Of a stretch of 64,000 bases of DNA, positions 1 through 9,200 are shown one piece after another. The position numbers and the translations under genes were made by a program. The notes under the pieces are model-generated. The model was not told the origin of the DNA and did not search any database. It was given only the letters and a program-made list of their open reading frames with translations. Position 1 is the stretch's first letter, and each line of letters starts with the position of its first letter. The stretch covers positions 124,001 through 188,000 of the forward strand of contig NZ_JABFAO010000009.1 in assembly GCF_017168235.1 (NCBI RefSeq). The letters run 5' to 3'. This DNA is from Rhodococcus sp. KRD197. GTDB taxonomy: Bacteria > Actinomycetota > Actinomycetes > Mycobacteriales > Mycobacteriaceae.

Positions 1-372
1 CTCGACACTGTCGACCGTGAACAACGAGACTATTGGACCGGGATTCTCGAAGCTGCGGAAACGGGCAGCCCCTCGGACTTTGCGAAGAACGGGTGGGTAG
101 TCCACGCCCTGCAAACGGCGTGGTGGGCAATCTCGGGGACTGACGACTCCAAGCCTGATCATCTGCGTGAGGCTCTCGTGCAGTGCGTACGTGCTGGCAA
201 CGACACCGATACGACCGCTGCTATAGCTGGCGGACTACTGGGGGCGAGGTGGGGCGTTGCCGCGGTCCCCGCGGAGTGGCTTGAAGTACTTCACGGGGGG
301 CCAGGGCTCGGACCCGACGACCTGGAATCGCTGGCAAGGCAAGCGGTCCAAGTTCAGGTCCAGGCGAGGTGA
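1..372 (+). CDS. ADP-ribosylglycohydrolase family protein, C-terminal part
   Basis: The frame is open from the first base, so the N-terminus lies outside the window. The visible 123 residues carry the family's C-terminal signature GNDTDTTAAIAGGLLGARWG (about residues 62-81). In this family the Asp residues help bind the Mg ions that hydrolyse ADP-ribose from protein or dinitrogenase-reductase-like targets. A tryptophan-rich helix (VVHALQTAWWAI) precedes it, as usual in these all-helical enzymes. The stop overlaps the GTG start of the following ankyrin-type gene by 4 bases (GTGA), so the two were probably translated together. Family assignment is strong; the substrate cannot be told from this fragment. 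Confidence 0.85.
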   Translation, partial: LDTVDREQRDYWTGILEAAETGSPSDFAKNGWVVHALQTAWWAISGTDDSKPDHLREALVQCVRAGNDTDTTAAIAGGLLGARWGVAAVPAEWLEVLHGGPGLGPDDLESLARQAVQVQVQAR

Positions 373-1170
373 GGTCATCCACGGAAACAAGCTGGTGGGA
401 CGGCATTCTGGATCCCGGTGAGATCGGTGCCTCTGAGGATCGGCTGGCGATCTCGGACCTTTCCTACCGAGGGAGCTGGCCGCAACTCTTCACACTCCTC
501 GACGGAATGGACTCGTACGAGCCGTTTGCGAATGTCAATTCGACGAGGCTGGGTCGGAAGTCTCATTTCACGCCGCTACACCAGGCCGCGTGGAGCGGGG
601 ACGAGCAACGCCATTCGCGGACTGATCGATCGAGGGGCGTGGCGCTCGGTCCGAGACGCCGACGGTAATCGCCCCGTGGACGTCTACAGCGCACGCGGCC
701 ATACAACCCACTCGGCTGTGCTCGAACCAAAACCGGTCCGCCGGCTCGGTGAGACGACCGTTTCGACTCTCGAACGCAGACTCCACCTTCTCCTGGATGC
801 CGAACTTCTTCGATGGCATGAGTATCCGCTGCGCTACCCACAGCTCGAGGTGCTTACCGAAGTGGATTCTGGCGAACTCTGGTTCTTGGTGCCGGGCAGG
901 TCCGGAGGCTACAAGATCACCCTGGACGGTGAGTCGCTACTTGTGGATTCATCGTCCCGACAGAGTGGTTCCGAGCTGTATCGGGTGACGTGCGACTCGA
1001 TCGAATTCCTGGGCCACGAGGGTTACAGAGTAGCGCGCTTCCGGAACATGAAGCCGGTCGACCGTTCGGGCCGCCCATGTTTGTGCCGAGTTCCTGCGAC
1101 TGTCGGTGCGATATGGGACTGTTGGGCCGGGTTGGGGAATCGAACGGATCGACAAGGGGAGTGCCGGTGA
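369..1170 (+). pseudogene. Ankyrin-repeat protein, frameshifted
   Basis: The GTG start overlaps the stop of the ADP-ribosylglycohydrolase gene. The first frame gives an ankyrin-like segment, FTPLHQAAWSG, near residue 75. The matching second half (IRGLIDRGAWRSVRDADG, then RPVDVYSARGH) is in the +1 frame. Removing one G from the GGGG run at 597-600 joins the halves as AAWSGTSNAIRGLIDRGAW, which reads like an uninterrupted ankyrin helix pair. The C-terminal part (ELWFLVPGRSGGYKITL) resembles the beta-rich domain found in actinobacterial ankyrin proteins. The second frame ends at 1170 and overlaps the next gene. It is either a one-base insertion pseudogene or a homopolymer error. Confidence 0.65.
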
Positions 1171-3614
1171 CCGGAACCGACGAGGCTGTGGACATACCGA
1201 TCATGGGGGTCGTGGTCGATGCCATCGACGCGGACAACGGTCTGGCAGAGGACGCGAAGTATTTGGTGCTGGCCGCGCTTGAAGGCGCTGATGAGCTCGC
1301 CGAACAGCTCGATGGCGTCACGCTTCGGCGGACACGTCGAGGGGCACTCTGTGCGGGTCAGGAGGAGCCCGTCGGCGCATTCCTGACGTCGATCGAGGTG
1401 GCCGGCTTTCGCGGCATCGGCCCCAAGTCAGAGCTGAAACTGCATCCGGCTCCCGGCATCACCATCGTCAGCGGACGCAATGGCTCTGGCAAGTCGAGCT
1501 TCGCCGAAGCGCTCGAGTTTGCCGTCACAGGCAAGAGCTACCGGTGGGAGAACAAGGCTGCGCTGTGGAAACACACCTGGCAGAACCTGCACGACGCCTC
1601 GCAGTGCCATGTCCGGGTCGGTCTGACGGTCGAGGGTTCGGAACCCACTGTCGTAGGAGTCGATTGGACCCAGGGGGCGTCCCTCCATGATCACTCGACC
1701 TGGACGCAGGTCGGTAAGTCCAAACGATCAGCCGGCACCGACAGCCTCGGTTGGAAGTCAGCGGTCGAACTGCATCGTCCGATTCTGTCGTACGACGAGA
1801 TCGGCGGACTCGTCGAAGACAGCCCGTCAGTGCTGTACGACGCGTTGGCGAAATTGCTCGGACTCGAGGAGATCACCGACGCCGAGAAACGGCTGAGTAC
1901 TGCGCTGAAGGAGGCCAAGGTGCCTCGGCAGCTAGCGAAAGATGAGCTGACTCAGCTAAAGCGCATCGTCGGCGAATCGACGGACGAACGAGCGGTAAGT
2001 GCCGCGGCGCTACTGAAAAAGCGCCCCGTCGACGTGCCAGCTGTTCTAGCTTTGGCGACGGGTTCGGTCGAGACGCCGTCGGGTACGACGGTGGGTCTTC
2101 GCGCCATCGCCGGAAATTTCATCCCGCTGCAAGCACAGGTCGACGCGGTCGTCGAGGCGCTTCGGACTGCACTGGCGAGCACAGTGGATCTTGCCAGCGA
2201 CGCACTTGCCATCGCCGAGCGTCGCAACGCATTGCTCAGTTCGGCGCTCGAATTGCACGAGCAGACCGGCACCGTCGATTGTCCCGTCTGCGAAACAGGA
2301 ACGCTCGACGACTCCTGGGCCGAGCATGCTCGAATCCGCATCACCGACGAGGACGACAAGCTCGCGCAGTACAAGCGGAGCCGACGCGATTTAGAGGACG
2401 CGCGTCGCGCAGCGGCGACACTGATCAACGATGTGAGCGACGCCAATGCCGTCGAGGGCGTCGAGCTCGCGTCGCTGCAGCCGTACCGCGAGGCCGTCGT
2501 AAAGGCTCGGGCAGTTCCAGAAGAGGTCACCGACCTCGCGGACCACGTGAGTAAATGGCTGCCTGGCGTTGTCGAAGCGGGTGGTCTTCTGCGGCAGGAG
2601 GCATTGGACGCCATCGCGGTCAGGCAGGGCAGTTGGGCGCCTATCGCCACCCGCCTGGCGTCGTGGGTGCGGATGGAGCAGGCGGCTGCAAAGACGGACG
2701 CGACTGTATCCAGTCTTGACGCTGCCAAGAAGTGGGTGACGGCACACGCCATCGACTTACGCAATCAACGGCTCGAACCGATTGCTGATCAGGCCCGTCA
2801 GATATGGGCTGAGCTACGGCAGGAGAGCAACGTCGATATCGGCGCGATCAGCCTGGAGGGAAGCAGTACTCGGCGCAAGGCTGTGCTGAAGGGCACTGTC
2901 GACGGCGAGCCGTCCGAGGCCCTGTCTGTGATGAGTCAGGGCGAGCTGCACGCCCTCGCGTTGGCATTGTTCATTCCGCGGGCGACGACGCCGAGCAGTC
3001 CGTTTCGCTTCATCGTTCTCGACGATCCGATCCAGGCCATGGATCCGGCGAAGATCGACGGGTTCGTTCGGGTGTTGTCGACGCTGGCGAAGACCAGGCA
3101 GGTCATTGTTTTCTCTCACGACGACCGACTTGCCACCGCGATCCGGCAGTTGGCTGTCGATGCGCGGTTGGTCGAGGTTACGCGGGAGACAGGGTCGAAA
3201 ATCTACGTCAAGGAGACGCTCAACCAAGCGAAGCGCTACGTGGCCGACCTGCGGGCGCTGGTCAAGGACGAGGCCGTGCCCGTCGAAGTGAAGAGGCGGG
3301 TGGCACCTGGTTTGTTCAGGCTCGCGCTCGAATCCGCAGCGCAACAGGTGTTCTACGCAAAGCAACATCGCGCTGGCACGGGTCGCGAGGCAACCGAGAA
3401 GCGGTGGAGTGAGGTGCACAAGACGCGGCAACGGTTGGCGTTGGCAGTGCACGACGACGCAGATAAGGACTTGACCGGGTGGTTGAGCCACCGCACAGAG
3501 CGCGGTCCGGCACTCAAGCTCGCGAACGCGGGCACGCATGGCGAGGCAGTGACGGTCGACATCGTCGCGGTCAACGACCTCGGGAGAATGGTCGACGGGA
3601 TTCTCGCATCGTGA
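1167..3614 (+). CDS. SMC/RecF-like AAA ATPase with zinc hook
   Basis: An 815-residue ABC-type ATPase of the SMC/Rad50/RecF class. The N-terminal lobe carries Walker A GRNGSGKSS near residue 103. A helical middle with a CPVC zinc-hook motif at 372-375 follows. The C-terminal lobe has a signature-like MSQGELHALALALF near 589, Walker B FIVLDDPIQAMDP near 617 and an H-loop VIVFSHDD. About 150 helical residues follow the ATPase core. I chose GTG 1167 because AAGGGGA lies 6 bases upstream and the start overlaps the preceding stop; GTG 1161 is possible. It overlaps the next gene (GTGA at 3611). ATPases of this type often act as DNA-end sensors in phage defence (Lamassu LmuB, for example), but the exact system is not recognised. 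Confidence 0.8.
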   Translation: MTGTDEAVDIPIMGVVVDAIDADNGLAEDAKYLVLAALEGADELAEQLDGVTLRRTRRGALCAGQEEPVGAFLTSIEVAGFRGIGPKSELKLHPAPGITIVSGRNGSGKSSFAEALEFAVTGKSYRWENKAALWKHTWQNLHDASQCHVRVGLTVEGSEPTVVGVDWTQGASLHDHSTWTQVGKSKRSAGTDSLGWKSAVELHRPILSYDEIGGLVEDSPSVLYDALAKLLGLEEITDAEKRLSTALKEAKVPRQLAKDELTQLKRIVGESTDERAVSAAALLKKRPVDVPAVLALATGSVETPSGTTVGLRAIAGNFIPLQAQVDAVVEALRTALASTVDLASDALAIAERRNALLSSALELHEQTGTVDCPVCETGTLDDSWAEHARIRITDEDDKLAQYKRSRRDLEDARRAAATLINDVSDANAVEGVELASLQPYREAVVKARAVPEEVTDLADHVSKWLPGVVEAGGLLRQEALDAIAVRQGSWAPIATRLASWVRMEQAAAKTDATVSSLDAAKKWVTAHAIDLRNQRLEPIADQARQIWAELRQESNVDIGAISLEGSSTRRKAVLKGTVDGEPSEALSVMSQGELHALALALFIPRATTPSSPFRFIVLDDPIQAMDPAKIDGFVRVLSTLAKTRQVIVFSHDDRLATAIRQLAVDARLVEVTRETGSKIYVKETLNQAKRYVADLRALVKDEAVPVEVKRRVAPGLFRLALESAAQQVFYAKQHRAGTGREATEKRWSEVHKTRQRLALAVHDDADKDLTGWLSHRTERGPALKLANAGTHGEAVTVDIVAVNDLGRMVDGILAS

Positions 3615-4060
3615 ATGCCATCGGCTTGAGGAATGCCGAGCGGCTGCTCGACGGAAATGTCGGTGCCGCAGGCAGTTCGGCGCGCCTCGCGGCATTCCTG
3701 GCCCGGCAGGCATTGGAAGAGCTGGTCGACGAACGTTGTCGCGCACTGGGCGCCGATGTCCCCGGCGCGAGCATGCGCTCTAAGTTGGTGATCATGCGAT
3801 CGTTGGACACAACCGAATGCGCCGACGCTGCCGCGATCGCCTGGAACCGGTTGAGCAACGTGTGCCACCACCATGCGTACGAGTTGGCGCCGACAGTGTC
3901 GGAAGTGCGGCATCTGTGCGGTGTCGTGGCAGTGTTGCTCAACTCCGGTGCGGGGATTGACAAACCGACTACCACGAATGTCAGTACTGAAAAGTCGCAC
4001 TCGGCCCTTCGTAGGATGGGTTGCCAAGATTCAAAGAGACGGAGTGATCGTGACCGATGA
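3611..4060 (+). CDS. Small helical HEPN-like protein
   Basis: A 149-residue all-helical protein starting at GTG inside the stop of the ATPase gene (GTGA), so it is translationally coupled. The helices LAAFLARQALEELVDERC and WNRLSNVCHHHAYELAP resemble the DUF4145/HEPN fold. Arg80 and His86 form an R-x5-H motif compatible with the HEPN RNase signature (R-x4-6-H). That would make it a candidate RNA-cleaving effector or a DUF4145-like partner of the ATPase, but this is inference from a short motif. The C-terminal 30 residues are basic and probably disordered. It overlaps the downstream nuclease gene by 11 bases, supporting a three-gene unit. Confidence 0.6.
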   Translation: MNAIGLRNAERLLDGNVGAAGSSARLAAFLARQALEELVDERCRALGADVPGASMRSKLVIMRSLDTTECADAAAIAWNRLSNVCHHHAYELAPTVSEVRHLCGVVAVLLNSGAGIDKPTTTNVSTEKSHSALRRMGCQDSKRRSDRDR

Positions 4061-5081
4061 CGGAGTTGGAGGCCTCCTCGTCCGAGAATGGGGTTCGAAG
4101 GATGGGTGGACGTCGCCGGAGATGTCCGCGTACGACAACGAGGGTCACCTGCAGAGCATCATCGCAGCTGCACCTGAACATGTTCCCGGAGTGTCCGACG
4201 ACGCGTTGACTGTGCGTGAATTCTTGACGTCGGCTGGCCCAGCAGACGTATGCATCGTCGATCTGGACGGTTCGGTCACGGTTGTCGAATGCAAGCTTGC
4301 ATCCAACTCTGAGCGACGACGAATGGTGATCGGTCAGGTTATGGACTACGCCTCCGCAATTTCTCTCGACGGCGAGGCATGGTTCCGGGATCAGTGGTCT
4401 CGTCAGGGCGGACAGAACCTCTCGGCGCTGGACGGAGGTGGCTCAAATCATCTGGCAGACAACATCGAGGCTGCCCGGATACACCTGTGCCTGGCTGTCG
4501 ACCGCATCGACTCAGACCTGCGCCGCCTAGTCGAGTACTTCAACCGAATCACCCGAGACGAGATTCGAGTGACCGCCCTTCAGTTGGCGTATGCGAGGCA
4601 GGGCAACCTCGAAATTCTCGTTGCGTCAACCTATGGCGGTGAGCTCGCGGCGGCAAAAGCGCGATCGGGAAATTCTGGTGGCCGCGCTTGGACCAAAGAG
4701 TCGTTTCTGGCGGCAATTTCGTCGGAGGTTGACGTAGAACGCGCAATCCGGTTGTTCACCTTGCAGGAATCCTTGGACGAATCGAGGGGCAGTTTCGACG
4801 ATTTCTGGTTCGGGACGTCACCGTCCGGCGGGGTATTTTTCCATCCGTATGGGTACCGATTTGCGCCAATGTATTTGTGGGTGAACAAATCGGGGGTTCT
4901 TATGGCTACCGGCGCTTGGAACAACTACAGCCAGATTCAGAAGCATGACGGGTTTGCTGGACTAGCGACGGTGTTGGGCCAAGATCACAGGTCGTCAGCG
5001 CCTGGACGCAAAGTCGCGGAACTTGATCTGGATAAGTTCTGGACGGCTTCGTTGCTCTGCGCCGAGGCCATCAACTCGTAG
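4050..5081 (+). CDS. Predicted PD-(D/E)XK endonuclease
   Basis: A 343-residue protein with a restriction-endonuclease-like core. Asp66 begins a strand (DVCIVDLDG) and Glu80-Cys-Lys82 (VVECKL) completes a D-x13-E-x-K metal site, followed by a helix with MVIGQVMDYASAI. The order matches nucleases of the DUF91/Mrr class. The C-terminal 200 residues have no motif I recognise. I chose GTG 4050 because GGAG lies 5 bases upstream; GTG 4044 also fits. It overlaps the HEPN-like gene, so the ATPase, small protein and nuclease form one operon, probably a defence cassette in which the ATPase senses and the nuclease cuts. The role is inferred from context. Confidence 0.65.
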   Translation: MTDDGVGGLLVREWGSKDGWTSPEMSAYDNEGHLQSIIAAAPEHVPGVSDDALTVREFLTSAGPADVCIVDLDGSVTVVECKLASNSERRRMVIGQVMDYASAISLDGEAWFRDQWSRQGGQNLSALDGGGSNHLADNIEAARIHLCLAVDRIDSDLRRLVEYFNRITRDEIRVTALQLAYARQGNLEILVASTYGGELAAAKARSGNSGGRAWTKESFLAAISSEVDVERAIRLFTLQESLDESRGSFDDFWFGTSPSGGVFFHPYGYRFAPMYLWVNKSGVLMATGAWNNYSQIQKHDGFAGLATVLGQDHRSSAPGRKVAELDLDKFWTASLLCAEAINS

Positions 5082-5339
5082 GTTGGGCTTAGCGCACCGA
5101 GTCGCAACAGGGTGGGACCGTTATCCAAACTGGCGGACAACCTGTCCCCTGCCGCGGCACGAAACGGGCTGGTTTGAATTCCAAGCTGGGAATCGGCAGG
5201 GACGCGGAAGACAACCGTGCGAGGTCATCATGTTCGCGTCCTGCGATGCGAAACACCGTCCGCAAGGGGTGCCCGGTGCAGTGTTGGCGATCTAACGAAT
5301 CGCGCGGAGCCCGACGGTGGCGCGTGACACGATTTCTCA
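5082..5339. other. Intergenic, no gene seen
   Basis: No reading frame here has convincing protein features on either strand. It separates the three-gene ATPase/nuclease unit from the broken GIY-YIG gene. No clear terminator hairpin or repeat was found. Confidence 0.4.
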
Positions 5340-5961
5340 ATGAGTGATCTCCACGTAGACTACTTAGGCGCACCTATTCACACTCGACTCGAGGTGTTGG
5401 CGAAGCCGTGTCCCGTCCCCGCCGCTACTGGGGTGTACGGGTGGTGGTTCGAGCATCTCCCTGCCAGCGACATCGACACGTCCGACTGCTACCAGCGTGA
5501 CGGCCGCACGTTGCTATATGCGCGGGTATCAGTCCCAGCAAGCCGCCGACGAATGGAAAGGCGCCCAGTCGCCAGACTGTCCGGACGCGCATTCGCTACC
5601 ACTACCGCGGGAATGCGGCCGGATCAACGTTGCGACTCACCCTCGGATCCTTGCTTTCCGACCACCTTGGCATCCAGCTCCGACGTATCGGTTCGGGCAA
5701 CAGGCTGCACTTTCATACGGGGAGTGGTTGCTCGACGAATGGATGGCCGAGCATGCGTTCGTTTCGTGGGTTGCTCATCCCGCACCGTGGGTGCTCGAAG
5801 ATGACCTGATCGCAACGTTCGACCTACCGCTCAATCTGATGGGAAACGGTCATAATGCCTACCACGCTAGACTGAGCCGAGCGCGATCTTATTCGAGAGC
5901 ACGAGCTTTCGAGTTACCCGTTCTGCCGAATACAGGCAGACGGCCGCCCTTGCGGTTTTGA
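5340..5961 (+). pseudogene. GIY-YIG-type nuclease-like gene with two frameshifts
   Basis: The pieces of one protein lie in three frames. Residues 1-60 give GVYGWWFEHL (the GIY strand) and RTLLY. After a 2-base GC duplication near 5520 the next frame reads AGISPSKPPTNGK (the YIG strand), then RTRIRYHYRGNAAGSTLRL. Near 5720 a missing G in a G run moves to the frame reading EWLLDEWMAEHAFVSWVAHP and DLPLNLMGN. Together they make a GIY-YIG-like protein of about 205 residues. It is either a pseudogene or carries consensus errors at a GC repeat and a G run. It stands alone between two defence-like operons. Confidence 0.65.
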
Positions 5962-6015
5962 CCGCTGGCGGTCTTGGCTGTTCGCCTAAGTGAACTGTGC
6001 CGAGTCGCATCGACC

Positions 6016-6035
6016 GTTCATTCAATTGAATGAAC
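6016..6035. promoter_or_regulatory. 20-bp perfect palindrome, candidate operator
   Basis: GTTCATTCAATTGAATGAAC is identical to its own reverse complement. It sits about 190 bases upstream of the giant helicase gene at 6227, in an otherwise empty stretch (5962-6226). A shorter relative, TTCATTCGAATGAA, lies at 35310-35323 between the Hhe-type helicase and the HIRAN gene. A palindrome this long in GC-rich DNA is a plausible site for a dimeric regulator. No regulator is identified. Confidence 0.45.
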
Positions 6036-6226
6036 TTCACCGCCCTAGAGACTCGTGAACCCACGCGCAGTTCTTGCCGAGCCTGTGAATCGGAGCAGAT
6101 AGAGAGCGTCCCGGCGTGTTGGTCGGTTGCGACGGCACGACAGACCAAGCCTGAACATCGCCCAAAGTTTTCACCCGTCACCTATAGGTTGATTGCTGTT
6201 CAGGGTGGTCGAAATGTGAGGGTCTG

Positions 6227-9200
6227 ATGTCGGTGGTAGATGACGGCGAACTCCGGGGACGCGTGCGGCGCCTGCTCGAGTTCTTGCGCGAAACGGTCGG
6301 CGCCCAGTCGAAGCCGATACGCCAGTACGGCACCGATGCCCGCGTCGAGTGGCTCTTCGACGACGCCCGACCCCTCGACGTCAACACCGACGTCGCACCC
6401 GGTGACGTGGCCGTTCGCATCCAACGGACCAGCATCGAGCAACCTCCCGGCCTCTCGGAAGACCTCGAGCAGTGGGTCGACGAGACCACCACACCACCGA
6501 CCGTCAAAACCGGAGCGCCATCAGAAGCCGAAGAATGGCTCCAGACCTGGATCAACTGGTCCCTCGACGACCGTGAACGCCGGCCCTTCGCCGAACTCTT
6601 CCGATCCGTCGACCTCATGCTGCACGACCTCGGCACCCAGCCCGAGTCACTCGAACTCGTCATCGCCTCCGGCTACCTCGACGCCAAGGTCGGCGGCCAG
6701 CAGATCGCCACCCACCTCATCACTCAGCAGGCCAGTATCAGCCGCGAGGACTCCACCGGCGATCTCCTCGTCACCGTCGCGCCGGCCAGCACTCCGCGTC
6801 TGGAAGACGTGCAGGTCCTGCTCGATCTCGACGGCTTCGACCGCACCGGCTCCAAATCACTGCACCGAAGCCTGTCCGAGCTGGTCTCGTCCTCACTGTC
6901 CGCGGATATCCCGCGCCTGCTCGGCCAGTGGGCCACCTCGGCGCTGAAGCAGCCGCTCACCGTCATCGCCGACCACGACCGGCCCGTCAGCTCCGCCGCC
7001 GACACCCTGCGGATGTCGCCCGCCCTCGTGCTGCGAAAGCGCGGGGCCTACGCGCTCGTGTCCTACTACGACGCCATGCTCGCCGCGCTCGACGCCGGGG
7101 AGCCGGTCCCGGTCGGGCTCTCGCATCTCGTCGAAGGCCACGATGACAACACCCGTCGCGACTGGCTCGAATCCCACATTAGCGACGCCCCCAGCGCCGA
7201 ACCGCTCTTCCCGCTCGCCGCCAACCGCGCACAGGCCGGCATCTACAACCGCGTCATGAACGACACCGGCGTCGTCGTCGAAGGCCCGCCCGGCACCGGC
7301 AAGACCCACACCATCGCGAACCTGATGTCCGCGTTGATGGCTCAGGGCCAGCGGATCCTCGTCACCAGCGAAAAGGCCCAGGCCCTCCGCGTCCTCAAGG
7401 ACAAACTGCCCACCGAACTGCAGGATCTCTGCGTGTCCGTCACCGACATGGCGCGCGGGGGATCGGCCGAGCTCGACGAGAGCGTCTCGACGATCGCCTC
7501 CCGCAAAGCCGCGTTCGACGCCACCGAGTCGGCCCGCAAGATCAAGAGCCTCGCCGCCAAGCGAACCAGCACCAAGGAACAGCGTCACCAGCTCAAAGAG
7601 CAGATGCTCACCGCCCGCGCGTCCGAGGCCGACATCCACTCACCGTCGCCCACCTACTCGGGGACACTCGCCACGATCATCGACAAGCTCGACTCCCAGC
7701 AGCCCGAGCTGGGTTGGATCCCCGGGCCGCTGCACACCGAGCAGCCGCCGTTCGACGACGCGGCTTTCGCATCGCTGATCAGCGGCGACGCGCAGACTCC
7801 GGGTCTCCCGCCGGTCGAGGAGATCCGATCGTTGTGCGCCCGCGCCCGCGCCCACGGCTCGTCGTCGATGCTGCCGAACGTCGACGACATCGACCCGGCC
7901 CAGCTGCATTACATCCTCCCGTCGGCGCATGCCCTGATCGATCGGGCGCGAGCCATCGAGTCGTTCGGTGCGAACTACCGAGCGCTGGCTGACGGACTTC
8001 TCTCCGGCGCCCTCGGGCCACTGTGGTCTCGCGCGCAGACCGTGTCGGCGATGCTGTCCGTCGCGGTGAGCGCCGACGAAGCCGTCGGGTCGCACCAGGT
8101 CACCACGCAGGTGTCGAGCAGGCAAGCACTCAATGCGTTCGACGCACTCGCGCGGCTCTACGAGAGCGGCCCGTTCGACACGATGCGCTGGGTCCGCACG
8201 CCACACGAGCACGGCGCGGTGGACCAACTCGATGCCCGAGCGAGCGTCGATGGTTCCGACGCGACACAGGCAACCGAACTACGGCTCGTTGCCGAACACA
8301 TCCGCTCCCTCGTCGCCGTCGACGACGCCGCAAACCTACTGCAGGGTATCGGCATCGAACTGCCGACCGGCGCCGACGCCAGCCGTGAGCAGCGCGTCAA
8401 CACGCTTCATATCGTCTGGAACCAGGTCCTCGCCGCCGGCAGCATCGCCACCGCACGCGACGAGCTGGTCGCCGCACTCGGCGCAGTGGTCCCGTCGGTC
8501 CCGGCAACGACGACCCTGGACGAAGCACTCGCCCTCGCCGAAGACATCACAGGCCTGACCGACCGCACCGACGCCGATACGGCCCGCGCCGAGCTGAGCG
8601 ATCTCGCAGACCGACTGTCGGCTGCACGACCGAACTCCGACTACCTCGCGGCAACCCTACGAGCAGCTGACGCCGACGCCTACGAGCGGCTCGCCAGCGA
8701 GGATCAGCCCGGCGCCCAGCTCTGCACAGAACTGCTCGACGCCCTGGCCGAGCACGCACCGAGCCTGGCGCGTGCCCTGACCGAGGACACGACGACCGAC
8801 TGGTCAGCCCTCGCACCCTCCTTCAGCAAGGCCTGGACGTGGCGCTGGACGAAACAGTGGGCCGAGAGCCACCAACAACCCGACCAGCACGGCAACCTCG
8901 ATGCCGACATCGACGCCCTCGATGAAGAAATTTCGTCCCTGACGGCGCAACTCGCCGCCGAGCAGGCGTGGCAGGAATGCCTGCAGCGCATGACGAGTCG
9001 CGAGGTCACCGCGCTGCGGGCATATCAGGAGAACATGTCCAACGCCGGCCTCGGCACCAGCAGCCTCGCGCAAAGGTACCGAGTCGCAGCTAGAGCGGCG
9101 ATGCAGGATGCGCAGACGGTGGTGCCCGCGTGGGTCATGCCGATAGCGCAGGTGCTGTCGTCGATTCCGCCGCAGCAGAACGCGTTCGACGTCGTGATCG

